The notes below the pieces were generated by a model, which had not been told where the DNA came from, ran no database searches, and worked only from the letters and a program-made list of their open reading frames with translations. The position numbers and the translations under genes were made by a program. DNA of 64,000 nt from an uncultured Pseudomonadales bacterium (lineage in GTDB: Bacteria; Pseudomonadota; Gammaproteobacteria; Pseudomonadales; Pseudohongiellaceae), in contig CALSUH010000016.1 of assembly GCA_943789485.1 (NCBI GenBank), positions 22,706-86,705 on the forward strand. Direction: 5' to 3'. How positions within the stretch are numbered: position 1 is the first letter of the stretch; every line of letters begins with the position of its first letter. Shown one piece after another: positions 28,540 through 38,193 of the stretch.

Positions 28540-29628
28540 ATGACTCGAGTATTTAATTTTGGCGCTGGACCGGCGATGCTCCCCATCGAAGTTATGCACA
28601 AAGCACAGGCGGAATTCCTTGATTACAACAACATGGGCGCATCGGTAATTGAAATAAGCCACCGCTCCAAGGAATTCGGTGAAATTATAGACCGCAGCGA
28701 TGCCCTGCTTAGAGAGCTAGCAAATATACCAAGCAACTACAAAATTTTGTACGTGCATGGCGGTGCTCAAATGCAGTTCTCTGCAGTTCCTCTGAATCTT
28801 ATTAATCGCAACCCTGCTCGCAAGGCTTCCTTTGTCCTCACTGGCACTTGGGCTGTAAAAGCTAGCAAGGAAGCAAACCGTTATGGTACTGCGCTCGATA
28901 TTGCCAGCAGCAAAGATAGCAACTTCAATCACATTCCTGCGTTTGACGCGGCCATGCTAGACCCAGAAAGCTCCTATGTTCACATAGTCAGCAATAACAC
29001 TTTGTATGGGACCCGCTGGCAATCCTTGCCCAATACTGGGGACATTCCTTTAGTCGCGGATATGACCTCCGAATTTATGTCTCGCAAGCTAGATATAAGC
29101 CAATTCGGTATTATTTTTGCAGGTCTTCAAAAGAATCTAGGCCCGGCAGGACTAGCCGTGGTCATAATTCGAGAAGATCTATTAGAATACGCAATTCCTG
29201 AAACGCCAGGGCTATTGAATTACAAGACCTACGCTGATCAGCATTCACTAGCCAACACCAACAACACCTTCGCCATCTATATGATGTCGCTAGTAATGGA
29301 ATGGCTTAAAGACCAAGGCGGCATAGAGAAAATAGAGAAGCAAAATGAAGCCAAAGCCAAATTAATCTACGATTACATTGATAGCACCGATTTCTACTTC
29401 GGCACTGCCGAGCCGGCTCATCGGTCAATAATGAACGTAACATTTAAGATGCTCAATGAAGACTTACTGGGCAGCTTCTTGGAACAGGCAGAGGCTAACA
29501 ACCTCTACGCGTTAAAAGGACACCGTGACGTCGGTGGAATTCGAGCCTCAATCTACAACGCCATGCCAATGGCTGGCTGTGAAGCCCTGGTAAAATTCAT
29601 GCAAGAATTTGAAAAAAACAACGGCTAG
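28540..29628 (+). CDS. serC: Phosphoserine aminotransferase
   Basis: 362 residues, a class V PLP enzyme that makes O-phosphoserine from phosphohydroxypyruvate and glutamate. NFGAGPAMLP at the N-terminus, the PLP lysine in GLQKNLGPAGL and the C-terminal GGIRASIYNAMP are typical of SerC. It is co-directional with serA, and a stem-loop follows it. Confidence 0.96.
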   Translation: MTRVFNFGAGPAMLPIEVMHKAQAEFLDYNNMGASVIEISHRSKEFGEIIDRSDALLRELANIPSNYKILYVHGGAQMQFSAVPLNLINRNPARKASFVLTGTWAVKASKEANRYGTALDIASSKDSNFNHIPAFDAAMLDPESSYVHIVSNNTLYGTRWQSLPNTGDIPLVADMTSEFMSRKLDISQFGIIFAGLQKNLGPAGLAVVIIREDLLEYAIPETPGLLNYKTYADQHSLANTNNTFAIYMMSLVMEWLKDQGGIEKIEKQNEAKAKLIYDYIDSTDFYFGTAEPAHRSIMNVTFKMLNEDLLGSFLEQAEANNLYALKGHRDVGGIRASIYNAMPMAGCEALVKFMQEFEKNNG

Positions 29629-29648
29629 ACCAAGACGGTCATACAGTC

Positions 29649-29690
29649 GGCCCGATCACATTTACTTCTGTGAGGGCCTGCTGTAGTTTT
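29649..29690 (+). terminator. Probable terminator after serA-serC
   Basis: GGCCC-GA-TCACA (29649-29660) pairs with TGTGA-GGGCC (29669-29678), leaving a 2-base bulge and an 8-base loop. TTTT follows at 29687-29690. It lies 21 bases after the serC stop and just before dinB. Confidence 0.55.
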
Positions 29691-29718
29691 GGCAGGCATT
29701 GCCAAACTAGAAATTGTC

Positions 29719-30804
29719 ATGGACATTCCCCGAAAAATAATTCACTGTGATTGCGATTGCTTCTATGCATCAATAGAAACGCGCGATAATCCAGATTTAG
29801 CCAATTTACCCATTGCGGTAGGCGGCTCACCAAACCGGCGCGGAGTAGTCGCTACCTGCAATTATGAGGCGAGAAAATACGGCATTCATTCAGCGATGGC
29901 TTCGGCCATGGCACGCAAGCTCTGCCCAGACCTAATAATTATTCGCCCCGATATGGAAAAATATCGGAAAGCCTCTGAACTCATCCATCAGGTCTTTCAA
30001 CGTTACACTGAGTTGATCGAACCGCTCTCGCTCGATGAGGCCTTTTTAGATGTTAGTGACTGCAGTCACTACCATGGCAGTGCCACGCGCATTGCCGAGG
30101 CAATTCGTCAGGAAGTACAGCGCAGCGTCGGAATAACCATCTCAGCGGGTATAGCCCCGAACAAATTTTTAGCTAAGATAGCCAGCGATTGGAAGAAACC
30201 TAACGGGCAGTTCGTGATTCGCCCAGAACACGTCGCCGCTTTTGTCGCCACTCTACCGGTCAAGAAGCTACACGGTGTAGGGAAAGTCACTGCAGCTAAA
30301 ATGAAGCGCCTAGGCTTGGAGTGCTGCGAAGACCTGAGACAACTTGGCGAGGAAGAACTACGAGCACACTTCGGCTCATTCGGTGAGCGCTTGTACAACC
30401 TTAGCCAAGGGATCGATAACCGCGCCGTGCAAACTGACCGCATTCGTAAATCGCTGAGCGTAGAGAACACCTATGCCGAGGATTTACCCTCGCTCGAAAG
30501 CTGTCTCAAGGCGCTGCCTGCACTCGAGGCGCAGCTACTTAAGAGAATGCAAAATCTGAGAGACAGTTACCAAGTTCAGAAGCAATTTGTAAAAATTAAA
30601 TTTCATGACTTCGTAAGCACTACGGTAGAAATGATATCCCCCACAACCGATAGCGATAATTATAGAGCGCTTTGCGAACTAGGCTTTGCGCGTGGCAACA
30701 AACCAGTCCGACTGCTTGGCATGGGAGTCAGATTGATTCCGCTGACAGAAAGTTCGACCACTGAAAATGAAAGAGACCAGTTAAGTCTCAGCCTGGACTC
30801 CTGA
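29719..30804 (+). CDS. dinB: DNA polymerase IV
   Basis: 361 residues from ATG 29719; a TTG at 29689 is in frame but would add ten unlike-family residues overlapping the terminator. Y-family motifs: CDCDCFYASIE with the first metal Asp, SLDEAFLDV with the catalytic Asp-Glu pair, GISAGIAPNKFLAKIAS, and two HhH-like helices around KLHGVGKVTAAKMKRLG. It performs translesion synthesis. No LexA box was found upstream. greB follows after 4 bases. Confidence 0.95.
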   Translation: MDIPRKIIHCDCDCFYASIETRDNPDLANLPIAVGGSPNRRGVVATCNYEARKYGIHSAMASAMARKLCPDLIIIRPDMEKYRKASELIHQVFQRYTELIEPLSLDEAFLDVSDCSHYHGSATRIAEAIRQEVQRSVGITISAGIAPNKFLAKIASDWKKPNGQFVIRPEHVAAFVATLPVKKLHGVGKVTAAKMKRLGLECCEDLRQLGEEELRAHFGSFGERLYNLSQGIDNRAVQTDRIRKSLSVENTYAEDLPSLESCLKALPALEAQLLKRMQNLRDSYQVQKQFVKIKFHDFVSTTVEMISPTTDSDNYRALCELGFARGNKPVRLLGMGVRLIPLTESSTTENERDQLSLSLDS

Positions 30805-30808
30805 GCGT

Positions 30809-31312
30809 ATGAGCAGATACCGCCCACCACGACCACCTAGTGCGAAATATATATCAGCTGAAGGCGAAAAAAAGCTGCAAGCGGAGTTACATCAGCTCTG
30901 GAAAGTCGAGCGCCCAGTGATCACACAGTCAGTCTCCGAGGCCGCCGCACAGGGCGATAGGTCGGAAAATGCTGAATACATCTATGGCAAGAAGCGCCTG
31001 CGCGAGATAGATAGCAGAGTCAGGTACTTAAGTAAGCGGCTGAAAGAGATGACGGTAGTTTCCCAACCTCCCACCAATCAAGACAAAATCTATTTTGGCG
31101 CAATCGTTACGCTCGAAGATGAAGAAGCGAACACACTCAAGTATAAAATTGTCGGCCCCGATGAATTAGACCCTCAAAAAGGCCATATAAGCATTGACGC
31201 CCCCTTGGGTCGCGCACTTTTAGCCAAGGAAGCCGGCAGTGAAATCGAAATAGAGTCACCGACGGGTCACAAGGTCTATTATGTCCTCGCTATCGAATAC
31301 TCTGCGACTTAA
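30809..31312 (+). CDS. greB: Transcript cleavage factor GreB
   Basis: 167 residues. An N-terminal coiled coil carries the acidic tip (AAAQGDRSENAEYIYGKKR) that enters the RNA polymerase secondary channel; a C-terminal FKBP-like domain follows. The basic N-terminus and IYGKKRLREIDSRVRYL favour GreB over GreA. It is packed behind dinB, so it may be co-transcribed. Confidence 0.93.
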   Translation: MSRYRPPRPPSAKYISAEGEKKLQAELHQLWKVERPVITQSVSEAAAQGDRSENAEYIYGKKRLREIDSRVRYLSKRLKEMTVVSQPPTNQDKIYFGAIVTLEDEEANTLKYKIVGPDELDPQKGHISIDAPLGRALLAKEAGSEIEIESPTGHKVYYVLAIEYSAT

Positions 31313-31326
31313 AACTTGAAGAGCTG

Positions 31327-32337
31327 GTGATGAAACACGTAACTATCATTGCTGTCCCTAAAGCACTTGGATCATCCATTACCATCCCCTTGGAGATGCT
31401 GAGTGCCGCTAACGATATTGCCAAGGCTCGCCGGCAACTAGACAAGCTTGTCAGTATCGATTTAGCTTCAGCCACTGACTCTACCGAGCTGGCACTCAGC
31501 GGTGGGATGCGCATCAACTGTCAAACCACGCTGGACAGTATAAGCAACAGCGACCTTATCTTTGTACCAGGTATCTGGGGAAACCCGAGACCGGCGCTTC
31601 CTAAACTAAAACCGATGATGAGCTGGCTTGTACAGCAGTACGCACTGGGCAGCACACTCTGCTCTATCGTGACCGGTAGTTTTTTCTTGGCTGAGGCCGG
31701 TCTGCTCAAGGGCAAATCTGCTACTACTCACTGGCGCTTCTTCGATGAGTTCACACAGCGCTACCCCGACGTAAAGTTACAGCGCAAGCGCTTCATCACC
31801 AGCGATGAAAAACTCTATTGTACCGGCAGCATCAATGCAGTCCGTGACATCATGCTGCATTTTGTAGAGCAGCTGTATGGTGAATCGATTGCCAGCGAAA
31901 TAGCGCGGCAATTTACCCATGAGTTGAAACGCTCCTACGAATCCCTGTTACTGAATGAAGATCAACAGCGTAGTCACCATGATGAGGAAATAATAAAAGT
32001 ACAGGAGTGGCTAGATCAAAACTACCAAGCAGATGTAGTCATAAGCGCCCTAGCAAAAAAATTTAGGCTCAGCGTACGATCCTTGAATCGTCGATTTAAA
32101 TCAGCAACCAATACATCACCATTGCAGTATCTGCAGAGCCTGAGAATCGAGCACGCCAAAGAATTATTAAAACAGAGCAACCTCGCAGTATCCGAAGTCG
32201 CCGATATGCTGGGTTATCAAGATGCCAGTTATTTCACCAGCCTGTTTAAGAAGATAACCGCTGTAACGCCTATAGAGTATCGAAGCTTGGTGCGGAACAA
32301 GCTATTCCTAGCTGAGAAAAAAACAGGAACGAAGTAG
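31327..32337 (+). CDS. GlxA-type transcriptional regulator (DJ-1/PfpI + AraC HTH)
   Basis: 336 residues. An N-terminal DJ-1/PfpI-like domain (about 1-190) has the nucleophile-elbow segment CSIVTGSFFLAEAGLLKGK and SATTHW; a C-terminal AraC double helix-turn-helix (about 225-325) has SVRSLNRRFKSATNTSP and VSEVADMLGYQDASYFTSLFKK. Relatives control amine or amino-acid catabolism genes. Fifteen bases separate it from greB. Its targets are unknown; the nearest downstream remnant and DMT exporter face or follow it. Confidence 0.9.
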   Translation: MMKHVTIIAVPKALGSSITIPLEMLSAANDIAKARRQLDKLVSIDLASATDSTELALSGGMRINCQTTLDSISNSDLIFVPGIWGNPRPALPKLKPMMSWLVQQYALGSTLCSIVTGSFFLAEAGLLKGKSATTHWRFFDEFTQRYPDVKLQRKRFITSDEKLYCTGSINAVRDIMLHFVEQLYGESIASEIARQFTHELKRSYESLLLNEDQQRSHHDEEIIKVQEWLDQNYQADVVISALAKKFRLSVRSLNRRFKSATNTSPLQYLQSLRIEHAKELLKQSNLAVSEVADMLGYQDASYFTSLFKKITAVTPIEYRSLVRNKLFLAEKKTGTK

Positions 32338-32426
32338 TCCGTATAAGGCTCATGGCGACAGTGTTTACAGATAATCGGGGCGAATCAACTGGCCCGGATG
32401 CAGACTCTCTAGCGTTGAGGGGATAG

Positions 32427-32654
32427 CTCCAATCTCTACTAGCGGGCAGATATGCCATGGGAGAGAGAACAGGCACCCAGGAGAAGCAACAGTCCCCAAT
32501 GAGAACGGTTGACGTTTGTCCGTTCCAGCTTTCGGCAAATGAGGTAACCACAGGTCAATTCCAGCTTTTCGTTGATGACACATCCTATCGAACTGAAGCA
32601 GAAACAAACGCCGATCGTGAACAAGGAAGGCATAAAGCCGTTCATTTCGGTTAA
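32427..32654 (+). pseudogene. Remnant of a formylglycine-generating-enzyme-like (SUMF1) gene
   Basis: One frame after the stop at 32424 reads AGRYAMGER, then RTVDVCPFQLSANEVTTGQF, then FVDDTSYRTEAET before a TAA at 32652. That series follows the N-terminal core of the FGE/SUMF1/EgtB fold (AGxFxMG...V.V..F.I...EVTnaQF..Fv..TgY.TEAE). Only about 75 codons of a domain of roughly 250 residues remain. No start with a ribosome site was seen and no catalytic C-terminal part follows before the DMT gene, so it is called a gene relic. Confidence 0.7.
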
Positions 32655-32694
32655 AGGAGAATCAAAGCCCATTGGCTCTTTTACTTTTCGGGTA

Positions 32695-33597
32695 TTAGAT
32701 CGCCGTAGTCTCCACGTGATCCACATGCTCTGGTTTTTGCCATGCTGTTATTAGGCAGGCAATGACGATTAAGGTTGTTCCCAAGATTGTAGTTAAGGTC
32801 ACAGTTTCGCCAAAAGCGAACCAGCCAAATAGAGCTGCCCAGCCGAATGCGGTGTACTCCACAGGAATTAGCATGTTGGCAGGGGCTCGCGCATAGGCCC
32901 ATGACATCATCATTAATGAGACAAGGCCCAGCACAGCTGCTGCTGCCAGCATTGGCACGGCGTCAATCGCTGGTACCTGAGCGAAAAAAGGTGACAGACT
33001 TGCGAATAGGACGATGATGGTACTGTTCTGAAAGAATGCAATTTCCACAGGACCTGCAAGGAGCGCCTGCTGCCTTTGCAAAATAATATTGTAGGCATAC
33101 AACACTGCTGATAATAATATCGCGGCAATACCTTTTCCGGTTTCCTCTTCGTAGTTGCCACCTAAACGACCGGACACGATGATGACTGCTCCAAACAAAC
33201 CTATCACCGAAGCGGCAATTGCCTGCTTGCCGATGTTTTCTTTAAGAATAACAGCGGCCAAATAGAGGGCAAGCAGAGGGGCAATAAAAGACAAGCCTAT
33301 TGCCTCTGCGACAGGCAGATATTTTAATCCCCAAAAAAATAAAAAAGCCATAATGGAAATGATAAAACCGCGCCATAGGTGTAAGCGGATGACATCGGCT
33401 GTCGGCCAAGCAGGACGCCACATCAGATAGAGCAAACCGGCAAGGGAAACAGATATAAGACTGCGCCAAAGCATAGCGTTGTACGCACCGAGACTCAGCG
33501 ACAAACTCTTCATCACTACATCCATACCGGCAAAGGTGGAAATACCTGCCCCTGCAACAACAAAGGCGATAGCACTAAATTTAGTAGGTGATGGCAT
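32695..33597 (-). CDS. EamA/DMT-family transporter
   Basis: 300 residues with ten hydrophobic segments in two five-helix EamA repeats (about 5-140 and 150-285). The DMT landmarks MLWRSLISVSLAGLL and VAEAIGLSFIAPLLALYLA are present. Such proteins export amino acids or metabolites; the substrate is not indicated. The ATG at 33597 overlaps the nominal start of the divergent dioxygenase frame, which is one reason to place the dioxygenase start further on. Confidence 0.9.
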   Translation of the reverse strand: MPSPTKFSAIAFVVAGAGISTFAGMDVVMKSLSLSLGAYNAMLWRSLISVSLAGLLYLMWRPAWPTADVIRLHLWRGFIISIMAFLFFWGLKYLPVAEAIGLSFIAPLLALYLAAVILKENIGKQAIAASVIGLFGAVIIVSGRLGGNYEEETGKGIAAILLSAVLYAYNIILQRQQALLAGPVEIAFFQNSTIIVLFASLSPFFAQVPAIDAVPMLAAAAVLGLVSLMMMSWAYARAPANMLIPVEYTAFGWAALFGWFAFGETVTLTTILGTTLIVIACLITAWQKPEHVDHVETTAI

Positions 33598-34916
33598 GGG
33601 ATAAAATTGACTTCGAGATTAGCAGAACAAAGCTTACCTCAAACTCATCAGAAAATTCTAGCAAGAAATTCAAAGGGAAAATTCGAAGACACCACCTAAA
33701 TCAAAGGACCCTGCCCCGTTGGCTGCCTTCACTTCCAAAGAGTCGCCTCTTTCCCCATGACCAAATTTTCTGTCTTTTCAACTTGATCCTATCTCTTACC
33801 GTATTTATCATCGCATTTATTGAGAATTGGTCTAGTACGAATGAAAAAGTAGAACTCATCATTACAACAAAACACAGACTTCCGAATTACATAGATCGAC
33901 CTTCGGCATGGATTGGCTGCGACCTCAAAGCGGACACTGAACAATGGTTGAAAAAGTTGTCCAACGCTGAAATAGCTGACTTAGAATCAGCGGCTGCGCA
34001 TTTCCTTTCACTAGGTAAAAACATTGGTGAAATTAGCCGCGGCGACTTCCCACTAAAGCGATTCGGTCAACATCTAGAAACTCTCAAAACCAAACTAATC
34101 AATGGCATTGGCGTGGAACTCATTCGGGGGTTACCCATAGAGGCCTACAGCAGGGAATTCTGCGCAACAATTTTCTGCGGCATTGGCACCTATCTAGGTA
34201 ACGCAAGGTCTCAAAATGCACAGGGGCACATTCTAGGTCATGTGCGGGATATAGGGTTGGATCCCCAAAATACAAACACTAGAATCTACCAGACTTCAGC
34301 CAGACAAACTTTCCACACAGATTCAACCGATGTGGTTGGGTTAATGTGTTTGCACGCTGCGAAAAATGGCGGAGAGTCTTTATTAGTAAGCGCTGAAACC
34401 CTGTTTAATCGCATGCAGCAAAAGCGCCCCGATCTTGTGCCACATTTGTTTGAGGTAGTCGCCACAGACCGCAGGGGTGAAGTACCTCCAGGGGAAAAAC
34501 CTTTCTTTGAAATTCCAGTGCTGTCTTGGTACGAAGAATTATTAACCGTTCAGTACCAAAGGCAGTATATAAACAGTGCACAGAGGTTCGCGAGGGCTCC
34601 CAAATTGAAAGAGAAACAGATCCAGGCTCTAGACTATTTTGATGCGCTGGCCAATGATTCCGAATTACACCTTTCCATGGAACTTCAACCGGGTGATATG
34701 CAGTTTGTTTACAACCATTCTCAGTTACACGACCGTACACGTTTCGACGATTGGGATGAGCCACAACATCGGCGTCATTTGCTTCGTTTATGGTTGTCTA
34801 TAGCGGGAGATCGTCCGTTACCGCCTTGCTTTGAATCGCGCTATGGCTCTTTAGAGATTGGCAACAGAGGTGGTATCGTGACCAAGCATACACACTTACA
34901 AGCGCCCCTGGATTGA
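33588..34916 (+). CDS. TauD/TfdA-family 2OG-Fe(II) dioxygenase (start uncertain)
   Basis: The open frame gives 442 residues, but family-like sequence starts only near residue 87 (VELIITTKHRLP). The iron ligands are HTD in TFHTDSTDVVGL and a distal His in YNHSQLHDRT; the Arg for 2-oxoglutarate is in RRHLLRLWLS. It hydroxylates or desulfonates a small substrate with 2OG and O2. Residues 1-86 look like translated spacer and overlap the divergent DMT start. No good in-frame start exists near 33.84 kb; ATG 33841 is out of frame by one, and a sixth A in its AAAAA run would join it to the domain. The substrate is unknown. Confidence 0.8.
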   Translation: MMAWDKIDFEISRTKLTSNSSENSSKKFKGKIRRHHLNQRTLPRWLPSLPKSRLFPHDQIFCLFNLILSLTVFIIAFIENWSSTNEKVELIITTKHRLPNYIDRPSAWIGCDLKADTEQWLKKLSNAEIADLESAAAHFLSLGKNIGEISRGDFPLKRFGQHLETLKTKLINGIGVELIRGLPIEAYSREFCATIFCGIGTYLGNARSQNAQGHILGHVRDIGLDPQNTNTRIYQTSARQTFHTDSTDVVGLMCLHAAKNGGESLLVSAETLFNRMQQKRPDLVPHLFEVVATDRRGEVPPGEKPFFEIPVLSWYEELLTVQYQRQYINSAQRFARAPKLKEKQIQALDYFDALANDSELHLSMELQPGDMQFVYNHSQLHDRTRFDDWDEPQHRRHLLRLWLSIAGDRPLPPCFESRYGSLEIGNRGGIVTKHTHLQAPLD

Positions 34917-34972
34917 CAAAAAATAGCCGGAACAGATTGAATATTTGAATGCCATTGGGCCCGTTTCTCACT

Positions 34973-35090
34973 AAATCCATAACACACTTCTTTGCACACT
35001 CTGATTTCGCGTTGTTAATTTATTGATATCAAAAGGAAATCGGTTGAGCAGTCTACTGAAAATACTCGTGTCGAAGCTACGATTAATAAG
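34973..35090 (+). repeat. Dispersed intergenic repeat, copy 1
   Basis: Contains ATCCATAACAC, CACACTCTGATTTCG, TTGATATCAAAAGG, ATCGG and CTACTGAAAATACTCG in order. It shares this order with copies near 41.3 and 46.0 kb. It begins about 57 bases after the dioxygenase stop. The 34917-35200 stretch holds no other recognisable feature. Confidence 0.6.
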
Positions 35091-35200
35091 GCATCAAGGT
35101 ATTGCAGGCGATCTTGAGGGGGGCAACCTTGGAAGCATAGAGAGGATATAAGGGGCACTAATAGCTTAAAGTCTGTTTGTGTGTGCCCCTCACTTCCTCG

Positions 35201-37774
35201 TTATTGAAAGAACCCCCTAATACCATCACTCATTGCCTGCCGTACATCGTTAGCGGAAACCACCATATCAACCGCGGTTAAAGACGTATGAATCTGCCCG
35301 GGAGCCTGAATATGTTGCACGGCAACACCGGCAGCATGCATTTTAGCGGCATAGGCATTGCCCTCATCGCGCAAGGGATCCAATTCTGCGGTAACCACCA
35401 TGGCTGGAGGCAATCCGTCTAGACTCTCTGCTCGAAGAGGAGAGGCGCGTGGGTCGTTTCTTTCACTCGCATCGCAATATTGATCCCAAAACCAGGTCAT
35501 TAAATTTCTTGTTAAAACGTAACCTTCTGCATTATCGCCATAAGATGCCGTGGAAAAATCTCTATCAGTTGCCGGACACACTAGAAGCTGGCCGCTAATA
35601 TTTGGTCCATCCTGGCTTTTTGCTAACTGACATACAACGGTAGCCAAGTTGCCACCAGCGCTCCAGCCTGCAACGGCAATTTGCTTAGAGTCCCCACCGA
35701 GAGATTCTGCATTTTCGACTATCCAACTCAGTGCTCCATATGCATCATCGACAGCCGCCGGAAAGCGCGCTTCCGGTGCATGGCGATAGTCGACTGAAAC
35801 GACAATGGAATTGGAACTGGTGCATAAGTGACGACAAAAAGGATCGTCAGAGCTGGCATGGCCCAATACCCAACCACCGCCATGGTAATAAACGACGATA
35901 GGGTGAGGACCGGCAGTTGCCGGTCGATAGAGCCGATAGTCTAGCTCCCCATCTGGGCCCGGCAGCTTGCTATCGATAATTTCCCCTACATCAGGGCCTG
36001 GTGCGCGATTAGCTGCATTTGCATCCATAGCCGCACGGGCTTGGTCGACAGGCAATGTTTCTAATGGGGGTTGCTCCAGGCTTGCTATAAGATCGAGCAC
36101 CATCTGCACGTCAGGCTTAACATAACGAATTAAACCTTCATTGCAATGGAAACCTGCAGGGCCTGATTGTCCGAACCCAAGGTAGCCTCGTTCAACCACT
36201 TCATTGCAGACTTGTCGATAAGTATCGACGCCACCAATATAAGGAAGAAAAACTCGGGGTTTGCCCGGCACGTTTGCTCCCATATACCAACTGTTGGCAA
36301 CTGGATAAAGAGTAAGGTTGGCAAAATCATTAACATGGGTTATCCAACCATCCTGGGCGGCAGCAGTTGCTTCGAGAGTTTTTAAGTCTTGGTTGCGTAA
36401 ATGCTCAAACGCGGCAGTTATCCAATCCACATGCTGTTCTATGGAGACAACCATATTCGATAACACCGAAGGACTGCCAGGGCCTGTAATAGTAAAAAAA
36501 TTAGGAAAGCCATGGACGTTCAATCCCAGGTAGGTCTTTGGACCTTCTTCCCAAACATCTTTTAGCTCAATGCCATCGCGACCACGAATGTCTACGGCAA
36601 CGATAGCGCCGGTCATAGCATCAAAACCTGTAGCAAACACAATAGAGTCGAACTCCATTGATTCTTCAGTCGTATCGATGCCAGTTTCGGTGATTGACTC
36701 GATTGGCGTGTTACGCAGGTTGATGAGTTTGCTGTGCGGCAGATTAAACGTCTCGAAGTAGTTCGTTTCGAGGCACAAGCGTTTGGTGAACAGTGGAAAG
36801 TCTTTAGCGCAAAGATCTTCGGCAGTTTGTGGGTCGGTGACTTTGGCCCGCACTTTGTCTCGAAAAAATTCTGCTACTGAATCATTGGCAGCCTGATTAG
36901 ATACCAGATCGGTGAATGAAGTGTTTATGGTTAATAAATCACCACGGGCAAAGCCTTTTTCCAATCTGCGTTGGCGTTCTTCTGGTTCAACTGTGAAGAA
37001 AGGCTCTTCGCTCCTAGGCAGGGGAACTCCCGCCCTCGACCATCGCGCCCCTTCGTGATAGGTATCACGATCGGCCCGTAATTTTTGTAGATGATCTTCA
37101 CGAACTGGGCCGTTGTTTGCGGGCGCGGCGTAGTTCGCCGTTCTCTGAAACACCGTAATCTGGCTCGCTTCTTTAGCGATAAGCGGAATTGATTGAATGC
37201 CTGAGGACCCAGTGCCGATGACAGCTACGCGCTTGCCAGTAAAGTCGACGCCATCGTGGGGCCAGGCATTTGTGGAATAAGTTGTGCCACCGAAGCGATC
37301 GGCGCCAGGCACATCGGGTTCTTTGGGTAATGACAGGCAACCGGTAGCCATTACATAGAATTGGCTGGTTAAACAGTCGCCGTTGGCAGTTGTTACTTTC
37401 CACTGCGATGCGCCTTCGTCCCAATCGGCCCGTTCTACTCGCGTGGAGAATTGAATGTCGCGCCGCAAGTCATAGCGATCGGCGACGAATTGCAGATAAC
37501 GCAGAATCTCCGGCTGTGTGGCATAACGTTCTGACCACTGCCATTGCTTCTCTAGTTCCGGATCGAAGCTATAGGAGTAGTCTAAGCTCTCAATGTCGCA
37601 GCGTGCACCCGGATAACGATTCCAGTACCAGGTCCCACCCACATCATCCCCGGTTTCTAGGGCAATCGCAGAAAATCCCGCTGCACGCAGTTTGTGAAGT
37701 AGATACAAGCCAGCCATGCCTGCCCCCACAACGATGACATCATACTGCTTATTACTCGATCCAAGTTTGTTCAT
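35201..37774 (-). CDS. Baeyer-Villiger-type monooxygenase fused to an alpha/beta-hydrolase
   Basis: 857 residues in two enzymes. Residues 1 to about 540 are a class B flavoprotein monooxygenase: FAD Rossmann [31 protein letters not shown] Rossmann IGTGSSGIQ. The BVMO fingerprint reads [12 protein letters not shown], with Ser in place of the usual His. From about 590 it is a hormone-sensitive-lipase-type esterase: HGGGW oxyanion loop (631-635), GWSAGG nucleophile Ser705, Asp799 in ELDPLRDEG, His829. The fusion would turn a ketone into an ester and hydrolyse it. The substrate is unknown. No signal peptide is seen, so it is cytosolic. It is divergent from the copper monooxygenase. Confidence 0.9.
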   Translation of the reverse strand: MNKLGSSNKQYDVIVVGAGMAGLYLLHKLRAAGFSAIALETGDDVGGTWYWNRYPGARCDIESLDYSYSFDPELEKQWQWSERYATQPEILRYLQFVADRYDLRRDIQFSTRVERADWDEGASQWKVTTANGDCLTSQFYVMATGCLSLPKEPDVPGADRFGGTTYSTNAWPHDGVDFTGKRVAVIGTGSSGIQSIPLIAKEASQITVFQRTANYAAPANNGPVREDHLQKLRADRDTYHEGARWSRAGVPLPRSEEPFFTVEPEERQRRLEKGFARGDLLTINTSFTDLVSNQAANDSVAEFFRDKVRAKVTDPQTAEDLCAKDFPLFTKRLCLETNYFETFNLPHSKLINLRNTPIESITETGIDTTEESMEFDSIVFATGFDAMTGAIVAVDIRGRDGIELKDVWEEGPKTYLGLNVHGFPNFFTITGPGSPSVLSNMVVSIEQHVDWITAAFEHLRNQDLKTLEATAAAQDGWITHVNDFANLTLYPVANSWYMGANVPGKPRVFLPYIGGVDTYRQVCNEVVERGYLGFGQSGPAGFHCNEGLIRYVKPDVQMVLDLIASLEQPPLETLPVDQARAAMDANAANRAPGPDVGEIIDSKLPGPDGELDYRLYRPATAGPHPIVVYYHGGGWVLGHASSDDPFCRHLCTSSNSIVVSVDYRHAPEARFPAAVDDAYGALSWIVENAESLGGDSKQIAVAGWSAGGNLATVVCQLAKSQDGPNISGQLLVCPATDRDFSTASYGDNAEGYVLTRNLMTWFWDQYCDASERNDPRASPLRAESLDGLPPAMVVTAELDPLRDEGNAYAAKMHAAGVAVQHIQAPGQIHTSLTAVDMVVSANDVRQAMSDGIRGFFQ

Positions 37775-38193
37775 TTTTGTTACTCAATTATTGTTAAATC
37801 TTTTTCGGTAATGCACCGCGGCCTGAAAGATTATAACGAAGCGCCACAAGGAAACAACATACACAGGCTATCAGCGCTACGATTCTCAAAGCGAACTGTG
37901 GCTATGGCTGACGCCGGCATCAGCAACAAGAACCCGATTGTTTGTAGAGCGTATTTTAAGATTTTTATTGTTCTGTCGCTCTGCCTGATTTAGTTGTTGG
38001 CTTAAATGCCAACAACACGTGGCCTGCAGTCCAGCCGACGCGACCGTATCTGGAGTTCACGAACAAGAAACCAACACCGACGGCAATACCATGAGCGTCG
38101 ATCGATCCACCCAAACCTGGCACTAAGCTTCCAGAAAATTGACATCTCATATGACATGCCGCAGCATGACAAGGTCAGCGTAAGGACAACAGT
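37775..38193. other. Divergent spacer between BVMO-esterase and copper monooxygenase
   Basis: About 420 bases with short open frames on both strands, none with a credible ribosome site or recognisable product. It must hold the promoters of both genes. Two TGACAT half-sites (38140-38145 and 38152-38157) lie near its right end and are listed separately. Confidence 0.5.
38139..38158 (+). promoter_or_regulatory. Candidate operator/promoter for the copper monooxygenase
   Basis: TTGACATCTCATATGACATG has two direct TGACAT half-sites 6 bases apart, 36 bases before the gene start. TTGACATCTCA recurs 11 of 11 bases upstream of the TetR pseudogene. TTGACA could also be a -35 box, but no convincing -10 follows. 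Confidence 0.45.

Noticed and set aside
29678..29695. LexA-like CTG...CAG upstream of dinB
   Set aside because: Spacing is 9 or 12 bases in place of 10 and the core lacks the TATATA-like middle; it also lies in the serC terminator.
37965..38150. 61-codon minus-strand frame before the copper monooxygenase
   Set aside because: Two overlapping minus-strand frames and one plus-strand frame compete, none with ribosome site or conserved motif.
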